From: an uncultured Gammaproteobacteria bacterium
Lineage (GTDB): Bacteria > Pseudomonadota > Gammaproteobacteria > UBA4575
DNA: 33,311 bases
Direction: 5' to 3'
Assembly (NCBI GenBank): GCA_937922735.1
Contig: CALAJL010000126.1
Location: 1 to 33,311 of the forward strand
Under the pieces are notes generated by a model. It saw only the letters and a list, made by a program, of their open reading frames with translations, was not told the DNA's origin and did not search any database. Below, in pieces: positions 9,444 through 18,008 of this stretch (positions are counted from its first letter, which is position 1; each line of letters starts with the position of its first letter). The position numbers were made by a program, and so were the translations under genes.

Positions 9444-11141
9444 ATGACTGAAAATATATCTACATTAGGTAAGCAAATCACTTCTCCCTTGTTACGTATT
9501 GAGAACTTAACGACTGTTTTTGAAACGGGTAGTAGGAAGGTTACGGTAGTGGATGGGGTTAGCTTTGAAGTGAATGAAGGCGAGACATTTGCATTAGTGG
9601 GTGAGTCAGGTAGTGGTAAGTCCATTACTGCTTTGTCTACAATACGTCTGCTTCCAGAAGCTGCGCGTGTTACAACCGGTTCAATCTATCTTGGTAACCA
9701 AGATTTACTCTCACTTCCAGAGCGAGATATGCGCAATATACGTGGTAGTGGTATTTCTATGATCTTCCAAGAACCTATGACCTCGCTTAATCCTGTAACC
9801 AAAGTAGGGAAGCAAATTGCTGAAGTGCTGATTCGCCATAAGGGTATGAGTAAGTTACAAGCAAGACAACGCGCATTAGATTTGCTAGATGCGGTAAACA
9901 TTAAGAATCCTGCGCATACCATCGATACGTATGCTCATGAGCTTTCTGGTGGTATGAAACAACGTGTGATGATTGCGATCGCATTAGCGTGTGAACCTAA
10001 ATTATTAATTGCTGATGAGCCTACCACAGCTTTAGATGTAACGATTCAAGCGCGTGTTTTAGATTTGATCAATGAGCTACAACAGAAATTTAAAATGGCG
10101 ATTTTATTTATTACTCATGATTTAGGAGTAGTAAAACAAGTAGCTGATCATGTCGCGGTGATGAAGCAAGGCAGAATTGTAGAGCAATCAACGAATGAAG
10201 TATTTTTTTCCAATCCTCAGCATGATTATAGTTGGGAATTATTTGCTGCTTTACCTGCAATGGAAAAACGAGGTAAACCTTTATTAGCGGCAAGTGTTGT
10301 TGAAAAAGTAGTTGATCAAAAGAATACAGATAAAGATACGCTGCGTGTTAAAGACTTAAAGGTTCACTTTCCAATCAAGAAAGGAATATTGAAGCGCACT
10401 GTCGGTCATGTAAAGGCCGTTGATGGTGTTTCACTTGAAATTCCACCAGGTAAAACGGTTGCGCTAGTAGGCGAGTCAGGCAGTGGTAAGACCACGGTAG
10501 GGAAAGGAATTTTGCGATTAGTGCAGCCCACTTCAGGTGAGGTCACGTATTTGGATTTACCTATACATGAAATAGGTAAGCAAGACTTGCTTGAGCAACG
10601 AACCAATTTGCAAATAGTTTTTCAAGATCCTTATTCTTCTATGAATCCACGGATGTTGGTTGGAGATATTATTGAAGAAGGCATGAAGGCGCTTAATGTT
10701 TTGAAAGATACGCAAGCACGCAAAGCCAGAGTGCTAGAGCTATTAGAGCAAGTAGGTTTGTCAAAAGATGCACACTTGCGCTATCCACATGAATTTTCAG
10801 GTGGCCAACGTCAGCGCATTTGTATTGCAAGAGCGTTAGCGGTAAACCCTAAGATTATAATTTGTGATGAACCAACTAGTGCTTTAGATGTTTCTGTGCA
10901 AGCGCAAATTTTAGATTTATTGAATGAATTGCAAGCTCGCTTAGGGATTAGTTATCTGTTTATTACTCATAACATGTCTGTGGTAGCGTATTTTGCAGAC
11001 CGTGTAGCGGTTATGTATCAAGGAAAAATCGTGGAGGAAGGCGAAGTAGAGCAAGTGCTAACTGATCCACAGCATGAATATACTAAGAAATTGTTGGCAG
11101 CAGTTCCAAAGCTAGTCCCACCAGAGCGCATACTAGCGTAA
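9444..11141 (+). CDS. Oligopeptide ABC transporter ATP-binding protein, two fused ATPase domains
   Basis: A 565-residue cytoplasmic protein containing two complete ABC ATPase domains in tandem, the arrangement of YejF and GsiA. Domain 1 has Walker A GESGSGKS at 53-60, Q-loop FQEPM, signature LSGGMKQR at 167-174 and Walker B LLIADEP at 187-193. Domain 2 has Walker A GESGSGKT at 343-350, signature FSGGQRQR at 451-458 and Walker B IIICDEP at 471-477. Each has the switch histidine in ITHD or ITHN. Each domain ends with the Opp/Dpp-type tail (NPQHDYSWELF, DPQHEYTKKLL). Both nucleotide sites look intact, so one polypeptide can drive the transporter. It closes the four-gene operon 24 bases after the permease gene. 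Confidence 0.95.
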   Translation: MTENISTLGKQITSPLLRIENLTTVFETGSRKVTVVDGVSFEVNEGETFALVGESGSGKSITALSTIRLLPEAARVTTGSIYLGNQDLLSLPERDMRNIRGSGISMIFQEPMTSLNPVTKVGKQIAEVLIRHKGMSKLQARQRALDLLDAVNIKNPAHTIDTYAHELSGGMKQRVMIAIALACEPKLLIADEPTTALDVTIQARVLDLINELQQKFKMAILFITHDLGVVKQVADHVAVMKQGRIVEQSTNEVFFSNPQHDYSWELFAALPAMEKRGKPLLAASVVEKVVDQKNTDKDTLRVKDLKVHFPIKKGILKRTVGHVKAVDGVSLEIPPGKTVALVGESGSGKTTVGKGILRLVQPTSGEVTYLDLPIHEIGKQDLLEQRTNLQIVFQDPYSSMNPRMLVGDIIEEGMKALNVLKDTQARKARVLELLEQVGLSKDAHLRYPHEFSGGQRQRICIARALAVNPKIIICDEPTSALDVSVQAQILDLLNELQARLGISYLFITHNMSVVAYFADRVAVMYQGKIVEEGEVEQVLTDPQHEYTKKLLAAVPKLVPPERILA

Positions 11142-11171
11142 ATTTAAAATAAATTATCAGGTCCCATAACA

Positions 11172-11642
11172 TTAGGTATCTGATGGATAGTGCTTGCGAA
11201 AGATATGTTTCACTGCATTGTATTTATGATCTCTATATTGCGCTATTTTTTCCCAATGATTAGCTTCATAGAATTTATACGCATGAGCATTTTGCTCAAA
11301 ACTTTCTAGCGCGATGACGCGATAATTTTCAAACAAGAGATCCTCACAGTATTGAAGTAATTTTGTTCCATAGCCTTTCCGGTGATGATCTACATCTATC
11401 ACCATGAAATCAATTACATTATCAATAACTATGGAAAAACCAAGCGTGTCATGATCATGGTGTAATGACCATGCATGATTAATATGTTCCTTTAAGTATG
11501 TATCTAGGTGATTGCTGGTCAGATATTGTTCTACAGTATCGTCGCCGAGAAAATATCGGTAACTTTGATCTATAGTTTTTTTTGCAATCTGCTGTATTTT
11601 CTTCAGATCAGATATGTCTGTGTGATTGAATGTTGTATTCAC
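11172..11642 (-). CDS. GNAT-family N-acetyltransferase
   Basis: A 156-residue protein with the GNAT fold: a variable N-terminal helix region, a central strand FMVIDVDHHRKGYGTKLLQYC containing the acetyl-CoA pyrophosphate-binding motif (R/Q-x-x-G-x-G/A, here RKGYGT), and a C-terminal AYKFYEANHWEKI motif common in the family. It should transfer an acetyl group from acetyl-CoA to an amine, but the substrate is unknown. The start codon is GTG (complement of 11640-11642). It lies convergent to the peptide transporter operon, with 30 bases between stops, and is transcribed separately from its neighbours. It has the same AT-rich composition as the rest of the window. Confidence 0.85.
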   Translation of the reverse strand: MNTTFNHTDISDLKKIQQIAKKTIDQSYRYFLGDDTVEQYLTSNHLDTYLKEHINHAWSLHHDHDTLGFSIVIDNVIDFMVIDVDHHRKGYGTKLLQYCEDLLFENYRVIALESFEQNAHAYKFYEANHWEKIAQYRDHKYNAVKHIFRKHYPSDT

Positions 11643-11953
11643 AGTTAGTCATTAGCAAATTATTTGTAATATTCAAGAATATCGGCACATTTGTAATTTA
11701 CTTTACTAGAACGAATTCTGTATTGGATATTGGGTGCAAACTACTGACACTTCATGTAAAAATTTAAGTCAGAGATATATTCAGAGCAACTAAATAAGGA
11801 AATAAGTAAAATTAAGAATCACCACATCATTTAGCCTCACAAGACGCATTATCTGGCTATCCGACATGTTCGAATAATTGAAGGAAGGAGTTTTTTTAGT
11901 GCGTTTCTTGTTAGGGAAAGCTTAGATAAGAAAATGTTATTTAGTTGGTGTGT
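11643..11953. other. Intergenic stretch with a strong ribosome-binding-site-like motif and a nine-codon frame
   Basis: No family-level gene is visible. At 11881-11890 the sequence AAGGAAGGAG, followed by a T-run, precedes GTG at 11899, which opens a frame of only eight amino acids (MRFLLGKA) ending at 11925. It could be a leader peptide, a gene remnant or chance. The stretch contains the upstream region of the GNAT gene (minus strand) and the downstream region of the FHA gene. I see no clear terminator. Confidence 0.4.
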
Positions 11954-12856
11954 CTATTCTACAAAAAATTCTAGTTTGATACCCGCAACATCAATGATGT
12001 CATGATCTTCGATAGGTTCTGCTTTTGCAGCAATTACTTCGCCGTTAAGTTTGGACGGGGTGTTTGGGTTTCCATCAATATGCATAATAAAGTAACCAGA
12101 ATTACGCTTTGTAATGCCAACAACCGCAATATCGGGTTTGCCTACAGTTGTTAAAGATTTATCTAAAGCGATCTCTTTGCCACTATTTTTCCCATTCAAT
12201 ATTTGAATGCGTCCAATATTAGATGCAGGGGGTTGTGAATTAATTTGAATGTCTTCTGGCTCATCATTTCTAGATGAAGGTTCAAGTTTATGGTTATTTG
12301 AAATTTCTTCTTCAAATTTTTTATTAGCATCATCAGAGTGATCTTGCTCATCAATATTGTTGCTATTATCTTTATTAGCTATCTCAGACGAATTCTCATG
12401 TTCATCCTCTGATTCAGTCGTTTCACACATCTCATTTTCAAGTTCATTAATCTGGTCTTCTAATGACTGTACATCTTGTTCTTCTTCTAGCGCATTTTTT
12501 CTATTTGAAGTGGCAGTTAGAATTAGTGTCTTTTCGAATTCACTATTCGCAGAACTTGAGGCCAGATGATTTACATACTTGATGCGATGGTTGCCGATAT
12601 CGATGATATCCCCATCTTTAAGTGCATGTTTTTTGACAATTTTAGAATTTACGAATGTGCCATTAGTACTATTTAGATCTTCTAAGAAACAGTCATCAAG
12701 TACAAAGTTAATTTGCGAGTGATAACCACTAATGGCTAAGTTATCTAAGCAAAGGTCGTTATCAGTGCGTCTTCCAATAGTGATGGTTTCCTTATCAATA
12801 GGAACTTCATCAACAACTTCTTTGTCTAGGCTGATAATTAATTTTGCTGTGCTCAT
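11954..12856 (-). CDS. FHA-domain protein with an acidic linker and a second, degenerate FHA-like domain
   Basis: A 300-residue cytoplasmic protein without signal peptide or membrane segment. Residues 1-95 form a forkhead-associated domain with the phosphothreonine-binding hallmarks GRR (28-30), SGYHSQ (43-48, Ser and His) and LNSTNGT (61-67). Residues about 110-210 are very rich in Glu, Asp, Asn and Ser, an unstructured acidic linker. Residues about 213-300 look like a second FHA fold that has lost the GR and SxxH residues but keeps the hydrophobic strand pattern and a late LNG/DVAGIKLEF end. It follows the PP2C gene by 10 bases and should read phosphothreonines written by the kinase encoded at the head of the operon. 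Its partner is unknown. Confidence 0.82.
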   Translation of the reverse strand: MSTAKLIISLDKEVVDEVPIDKETITIGRRTDNDLCLDNLAISGYHSQINFVLDDCFLEDLNSTNGTFVNSKIVKKHALKDGDIIDIGNHRIKYVNHLASSSANSEFEKTLILTATSNRKNALEEEQDVQSLEDQINELENEMCETTESEDEHENSSEIANKDNSNNIDEQDHSDDANKKFEEEISNNHKLEPSSRNDEPEDIQINSQPPASNIGRIQILNGKNSGKEIALDKSLTTVGKPDIAVVGITKRNSGYFIMHIDGNPNTPSKLNGEVIAAKAEPIEDHDIIDVAGIKLEFFVE

Positions 12857-12866
12857 AACTCATAGT

Positions 12867-13694
12867 CTATTTTGATAATAATTTACCGAATTTTGACTTC
12901 CAATTTTTTTTGCCAGGGAATTCTTTGTTTGGCTGGGCTAACAATACTGAAACGTTATCTCGGCCGCCATTTTCATTTGCTAAGGCGATAAGTTTGTCAG
13001 CTAGCTGGTCTAGATTGTCTCTAAAGGCGGTTACTGTTGCATGAATTTCCTGATCATCGACCATATCTGTCAGACCATCGGAACACAGGAGATAGATATC
13101 ACCTGGCATCGCGAGATCCTCTTTTATATCTACCGCAATGCTTCCCTCAATGCCAAGAGCACGCGTAACCAGGTTTTTGTTTAATGAAGTATTCGCTTCT
13201 TCTTGTGTATAGAAGCCTCGATCAACAAGCTCTTGAAGTAAAGTGTGATCAACTGTGATTTGTTGAAGTTTACCATCTCGATAGCGATACATTCTTGAGT
13301 CACCAACATGGGCAATAGTGATTTGGTTATCATAAAAAATACCCATCACTAGAGTGGTTCCCATGCCACGATATTGAGCATCGTTGCTGCTCATGGAAAA
13401 AATTGCTTCGTTGGCTTTTACGACGGAATTTCTGGCGGCTAAACTTTCTCTTGTGTAGCCTGTTTTTTCATCTATTTCACCCGGCACAAGATCTGGAATA
13501 AATGCACGAAGTTCTTCGAGAATAGTGTTCACCGCAACTTCGCTGGCTACTTCACCACTTTTATATCCACCCATACCGTCCGCTAACACGACTAAACCGA
13601 TTTCTTGATCTTCACCGATCTTATCTTCGTTATTGGTGCGCACGAGTCCAACATTGGATCGCCCAGCGATGTCTAAAATGCCTTTTAGGTTCAT
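12867..13694 (-). CDS. PP2C-family serine/threonine phosphatase
   Basis: A 275-residue soluble protein with the full set of PPM/PP2C metal-binding motifs in order: RTNNEDK at 19-25, DGMGG at 39-43, GDSR at 131-134, CSDGLTD at 204-210 and GGRDNVS at 243-249. It should remove phosphate from Ser/Thr residues using Mn2+ or Mg2+, and so reverse the action of the neighbouring kinase. Its start overlaps the kinase stop by four bases, and the FHA gene begins 10 bases after its own stop, so all three are translated together. The C-terminus carries a short lysine-rich tail (KKNWKSKFGKLLSK). The length is close to the bacterial Stp/PrpC norm. Confidence 0.93.
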   Translation of the reverse strand: MNLKGILDIAGRSNVGLVRTNNEDKIGEDQEIGLVVLADGMGGYKSGEVASEVAVNTILEELRAFIPDLVPGEIDEKTGYTRESLAARNSVVKANEAIFSMSSNDAQYRGMGTTLVMGIFYDNQITIAHVGDSRMYRYRDGKLQQITVDHTLLQELVDRGFYTQEEANTSLNKNLVTRALGIEGSIAVDIKEDLAMPGDIYLLCSDGLTDMVDDQEIHATVTAFRDNLDQLADKLIALANENGGRDNVSVLLAQPNKEFPGKKNWKSKFGKLLSK

Positions 13695-15241
13695 ATGCTA
13701 TCTAACATCATTTCGCATTCGCGTAACTTGTTGGCCATGCTTGCTGCAGACTGGAAACGTTTGTCTGGTTCTTTTTCGAGCGCTTTGTTTACAGTCCAGG
13801 CTATACATGAGGGTGTGCTTGGGTTGATCTCTGATATGTCTTTATGTTGTTCTTGTGTAATTGATCGCATTAGCTCAGCCATCGTTTTAGGTCGAAATGG
13901 CGGTGAGCCGGTTAATAGATGGTATAGGGTTACTCCTAATGAATATAGGTCTGAACGCGCATCCAATCTTTCACCTGCTAGTTGTTCTGGTGACATATAT
14001 AATGGTGTACCTAAAATTGATCCCGCACGTGTTCTTGTTGAATCAGGGATTCTCGCAATACCAAAGTCTGTAAGCTTAACGTAATCATCGCCTTGGTTAT
14101 AGATGATATTCGCAGGTTTTATGTCTCTGTGGATAAGATCTTGTTTATGTGAGTAGGATAAGGCATCTGCACACTGGGCAATGATTTTTAATACAGTTTT
14201 GGGGTGTAGAAGGCGGTCAGCTCGAGCATAGTTTCGTAGATTAATGCCATCTACATACTCCATTGCTATATAGGCAAAACCGTCTGTTTCACCGCTATCG
14301 AGTATTTTTACAATATTGGGATGACTTAAATTTCCTGCAGTTTCGATTTCTCTATGAAAGCGAAACTTATATTCATCTAGCTGATTGGCTTCAAGTTCTG
14401 ATGATAAATTGAGCACTTTTATGGCAATGATATTCTCGGTGACAATATCCTTACCTTTGAATACAGCTCCTGTGGTGCCTTGGCCGAGTAGATTTTTGAC
14501 TTTGTAACGACTGCCGTAAAGTGTTGGGTAGTCGCTTAATTCTTCACCAAGAATAGTTTCTGCTTCTGGTTCTGTATCGGGCGCCAGAATAATGGTCTTT
14601 CCAGATGCAACAGCTTTTTCAATAATAGTGGAGTGTTTATCAATAATCTGTTCAGACTCAGGTTCTTCAGATGTTGATGTAGATGATGGTATAGATAAGT
14701 TTATTTGTTTATTTTCGTCATCAACTAAGTATGTCTGGTCTTCAATTGGCGTATCTTCAGAAAGGACGGGCTCACTGCTAAAAGATGCAATGCGTTGCTG
14801 AACATCTTTAAAACTTGGCTCAAAACTTGAAATAAATTCAAATGCCTTTTTAGCGTTTTCAGGATCACCTTTTATTTGGAAATCAATAGCTAAATTATAG
14901 ATTAGATTTGCTGTGTCATGATTATGAGGACATTGTTTGAATTTTTCGAGTGCAACATTGAGTTGTCCTAAGCCTTGAAGTTTTAAGCCTACATTACGAT
15001 GGTTATTTCGTGATTCAAATTGCTTCACAGCATCTGTAGTTGAAGTTTTAATGCTATTGCTAGTGGGCGGCACCATAAATGCCCATGTGAGTGAGACTAA
15101 TGAAATTAAAGTGATGACGGTTACTTGCGTTACTAATATGGGTGGTTGTATTGCCCAAAGTAATGCCGCAATAGCAACCGAAATCAGTAGGCTCAATCTA
15201 AACCACTTGGTATTTGATTTATTTTCTTTAAGCATATTCAT
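13691..15241 (-). CDS. Membrane-anchored Ser/Thr protein kinase (Hanks type) with helical-repeat region
   Basis: A 516-residue protein. Residues 15-58 contain two closely spaced transmembrane helices. About 80-155 is a helical region with tetratricopeptide-like character (GLKLQGLGQLNVALEKFK and a second unit GDPENAKKAF), and 155-235 is an acidic linker. The catalytic domain is at 244-510, with the glycine loop GQGTTGAV (253-260), invariant Lys275 in AIKV, catalytic HRDIKPAN (371-378), DFG (392-394), an activation loop with several Ser/Thr, and GTPLYMSPEQ. All catalytic residues are present, so activity is expected. The kinase is at the C-terminus, the reverse of PknB-type receptors. It opens the kinase-phosphatase-FHA operon. 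A 14-base palindrome lies just upstream of the start. Confidence 0.93.
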   Translation of the reverse strand: MNMLKENKSNTKWFRLSLLISVAIAALLWAIQPPILVTQVTVITLISLVSLTWAFMVPPTSNSIKTSTTDAVKQFESRNNHRNVGLKLQGLGQLNVALEKFKQCPHNHDTANLIYNLAIDFQIKGDPENAKKAFEFISSFEPSFKDVQQRIASFSSEPVLSEDTPIEDQTYLVDDENKQINLSIPSSTSTSEEPESEQIIDKHSTIIEKAVASGKTIILAPDTEPEAETILGEELSDYPTLYGSRYKVKNLLGQGTTGAVFKGKDIVTENIIAIKVLNLSSELEANQLDEYKFRFHREIETAGNLSHPNIVKILDSGETDGFAYIAMEYVDGINLRNYARADRLLHPKTVLKIIAQCADALSYSHKQDLIHRDIKPANIIYNQGDDYVKLTDFGIARIPDSTRTRAGSILGTPLYMSPEQLAGERLDARSDLYSLGVTLYHLLTGSPPFRPKTMAELMRSITQEQHKDISEINPSTPSCIAWTVNKALEKEPDKRFQSAASMANKLRECEMMLDSI

Positions 15242-15698
15242 GTCGATGCTTAATTAAGTCTAACTAGACTCATGCACACATCCGTTTGTCTCTTATTTTC
15301 TTGTACTTAATCGAAGATCTATATACGAGTAGTGCAAGTCAATCAGTGTAGTGTTCTGCCATTTCTTATGAAATCGGCATAATCATATTTAAGGTCTTGA
15401 TTTCCATAGCAAGTGTATTGGTAATACAAGGTTTTGGAGCATACTACAGACGCCCCTCGCAGGACTATAAGTGGCCGCTCAGTGTGCGACGAATACTCGC
15501 TTTTTAGGGATGTAAGTCATTAAAATCAGTGAATTATGGGCATAATTATGGAATTTTAGGTGCTGCTATGCTGTTTGATGTTCACTAGGGTATGGCCGAA
15601 ATTTGGCTTGAGACTGATGATGTGTTCGGCCTAGGGCTGTCTCGGCCATGGTGAGAACTGGTAAAGGGTAAGTATATTTTTGGCGGGGCGCTTGAGTT
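15242..15698. other. Gene-free gap with several inverted repeats
   Basis: No protein-coding gene is visible on either strand. The stretch contains the presumed promoter and leader of the kinase operon and the 3' flank of the lytic transglycosylase gene, both minus strand. Notable structures are a 14-base palindrome at 15257-15270, a hairpin at 15357-15379 (nine pairs, one bulged C, loop TTAT) and mutually exclusive stems between 15592 and 15649. The segment near 15450-15490 is more GC-rich than its surroundings. No clear U-tract terminator is present. Confidence 0.45.
15257..15270. promoter_or_regulatory. Palindrome in the leader of the kinase operon (possible operator)
   Basis: AGTCTA-AC-TAGACT is a perfect inverted repeat with a 2-base centre. 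It ends 15 bases upstream of the kinase start codon (minus strand), so it could be a repressor site or a short RNA hairpin affecting translation. No regulator is known for it, and it may be chance. Confidence 0.25.
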
Positions 15699-17105
15699 CT
15701 AGTCAACTAAGATTCTTTCACCAGGTTGAAGTGGTTGGTTGGCTTTACGGTCGTTTAGCTCGATTAATCGTTTTACCGTTGTGTTGTTTCGATTAGCAAT
15801 TTTCCAAAAACTATCTCCCAATGCAACGACATACATATATGGTTCATCGATAGTTTTAATAGTGTGGGTTAGTGGTGCTTTTGAGTTACTCGGTGTTACA
15901 CGTGTTGATTTAGAGTATGCAGAAGTTTGAAGTGGTACTCTCAAAGTGCGACCGGCTACAATAGTGTTGTTTCGCAAGTTATTTTCTTCTCGCAAGGCAT
16001 GTACGGTTGTGCCATAACGTTGTGCTATACCTCCTAATGATTCACCCCGGCTAATTTTATGTCTTGCCCAATTTGGCTGAGGTGCTTCGTCCATATTCTC
16101 AATCGCAAGAGCTAAGAATTCTGCATCACGCTTTGGAACTAATAAGTTATAACCGGCAGCTACAGGAGTTTTAAGGTTTCGAATAGCAGGGTTTAGTAAT
16201 TTAATCTCTGATTCATTAGCGGCGGCCGTTTGAATTAGTTTTGCTGGTGAAATTCGCTTACTAAGTTTTATCGACGCTAAGTATGGTTTATTTTCTATTG
16301 GATGAAGTATTGTTTGGTTGGTGGCTCTATCATTAATAATGGAGCTTAGCGCTAAAATTTTTGGTACATAATTTAGAGTTTCACGTGGTAAATGTAAGTT
16401 CCAATATATATCTTTGTCATAAGCGCCGTGTTCATTCATGCTGACATTTTTTAACGCGCGTTTTACTCGTTGTGGTCCAGCATTATAAGCGGCAAGAGCA
16501 AGTAGCCAATCTCCATTAAACAAGTTATGCATTTGACTGAGATAGTCTAGTGCTGCAGAAGTCGATGCATAAACATCATGACGACCGTCATAGCCTGCTG
16601 TACGTTTTAAGCCTAAATCTTGCGCCGTAAATGGCATTATTTGCCATAAGCCTTCTGCACGTGCGTGTGATCGTGCTCTAGGATAATAACCGCTCTCAAC
16701 TATTGGTAAAATAGCCAACTCAGCCGGCATTTGTCGGTTTATAATTTCGTTTAACACGAAATAAATAAATGGTTCAGAGCGTTTAGTTACTTTAGCTAGA
16801 TAATTATTTTGGCTTAGATATTTATCTTTCTGTTGAACAACACGTGGGTGGTTATAAAGATTTGTTAAGGCAAAATTATTTTCAATATGTTGCCAAATTA
16901 GATGATCATCTTTATGTGTAGTTGAATCTTTTTCTAGATAATCGTTGAGTGGCGGATTAACAAAATCTACTTTTTTTGTGAGCAAGTTATTTTGATCTGC
17001 CGGAACGCTTAGATCTGGATGCGTTGGAGAGTGTGTACAGCCGAAAGCGAGAATAGCTGTGAAAATTACTAATAATCCGTTCTTATTTGATAACCGTTTC
17101 TCCAT
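15699..17105 (-). CDS. mltD: Membrane-bound lytic murein transglycosylase D-like lipoprotein with two LysM domains
   Basis: A 468-residue lipoprotein: signal peptide with lipobox ending in Cys23 (AFGC). A soluble-lytic-transglycosylase domain spans about 115-230, with the catalytic glutamate in VESGYYPRARS (Glu137), GLWQIMP (152-158) and AAYNAGPQRV (205-214). Two LysM repeats follow near residues 345-390 and 423-467, binding peptidoglycan glycan strands. It should cleave the MurNAc-GlcNAc bond with formation of 1,6-anhydro-MurNAc at the outer membrane face. In E. coli mltD lies beside gloB and yafS; here the yafS-type gene is directly divergent and gloB is absent. Confidence 0.92.
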   Translation of the reverse strand: MEKRLSNKNGLLVIFTAILAFGCTHSPTHPDLSVPADQNNLLTKKVDFVNPPLNDYLEKDSTTHKDDHLIWQHIENNFALTNLYNHPRVVQQKDKYLSQNNYLAKVTKRSEPFIYFVLNEIINRQMPAELAILPIVESGYYPRARSHARAEGLWQIMPFTAQDLGLKRTAGYDGRHDVYASTSAALDYLSQMHNLFNGDWLLALAAYNAGPQRVKRALKNVSMNEHGAYDKDIYWNLHLPRETLNYVPKILALSSIINDRATNQTILHPIENKPYLASIKLSKRISPAKLIQTAAANESEIKLLNPAIRNLKTPVAAGYNLLVPKRDAEFLALAIENMDEAPQPNWARHKISRGESLGGIAQRYGTTVHALREENNLRNNTIVAGRTLRVPLQTSAYSKSTRVTPSNSKAPLTHTIKTIDEPYMYVVALGDSFWKIANRNNTTVKRLIELNDRKANQPLQPGERILVD

Positions 17106-17240
17106 TGTCGCGAAGCATAAAGAGGCGGCATTAATAGTTCAACACTTAAATTAAAAATGGAATTAGTTAGTCATAGTACAACTCTGACCTATTATGAAAA
17201 GTTTACATTACAAGCGATTGTTTTAAGGTAGAATTACTAC

Positions 17241-18008
17241 ATGAAAGAGTCAATGCTATTTAATTCAGTAAAATACACACAACAATTGCAAGAGTGGTAT
17301 TTAACACCAGCAGGGCAAAATTTATACAAGCAACTATTATTTAAGCTAGATGAATTATTACCAAGCTTGTTTGGTTATCATGCTTTACAAATCGGTGAAT
17401 TGGCTGAAGACATCGATTTGATGTCAAGCAGTAGGATTGGGCAAAAAATATACATGACCTTAAACGCGAATAAAGGGAATGTTGTGGCGAACTCCTTGGC
17501 CTTACCTTTTCCAGCGAATACATTAGATTTAATCGTATTGCCGCATACTTTAGATATCTCGCCCAAACCTCATCAAGTTTTAAGAGAAATACATCGTGTG
17601 ATGATCTCTGAAGGACATTTGGTATTAATTGGTTTTAATCCATTTAGTATGATGGGCGTAAGCAAGCTGATTTTCTTACGTAGCCAACGCGCACCATGGT
17701 CGGCTCATTTTTTCACTCCAAGAAGATTGAAAGACTGGCTATCGCTATTGGGATTTAAATTAGTAGCTACTGAGCATGTTGGCATACAGCCACCTATACA
17801 GAATGTGCGATTCCAACAACGCATGAAGTTTTTAAGCAAGGCAGACAAATTTGGTTTGGGTCGTTTAGGTGGATTACAGATATTTATAGCTAAGAAACGT
17901 GAGTTAACACTTACTCCAACCTTGCAACCTTGGAAACCGCGCCGTCGCATGATTCCGGTAAATGTGGCTGAACCGACTGCAAGAAAGACCCAATTCAAAG
18001 AAGAATGA
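17241..18008 (+). CDS. YafS-like class I SAM-dependent methyltransferase
   Basis: A 255-residue protein of the Methyltransf_11 type. The recognisable part is at residues 85-150: [45 protein letters not shown], which is the acidic loop, helix and strand 4-5 region of the Rossmann fold. Motif I, normally a glycine-rich DxGxGxG, is reduced to ALQIGE near residue 50, so cofactor binding may be altered. The C-terminus is basic ([10 protein letters not shown]). Position between mltD and rnhA-dnaQ matches yafS of E. coli, whose substrate is not established. The stop overlaps the rnhA start by four bases (ATGA), so translation is coupled. Confidence 0.8.
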   Translation: MKESMLFNSVKYTQQLQEWYLTPAGQNLYKQLLFKLDELLPSLFGYHALQIGELAEDIDLMSSSRIGQKIYMTLNANKGNVVANSLALPFPANTLDLIVLPHTLDISPKPHQVLREIHRVMISEGHLVLIGFNPFSMMGVSKLIFLRSQRAPWSAHFFTPRRLKDWLSLLGFKLVATEHVGIQPPIQNVRFQQRMKFLSKADKFGLGRLGGLQIFIAKKRELTLTPTLQPWKPRRRMIPVNVAEPTARKTQFKEE

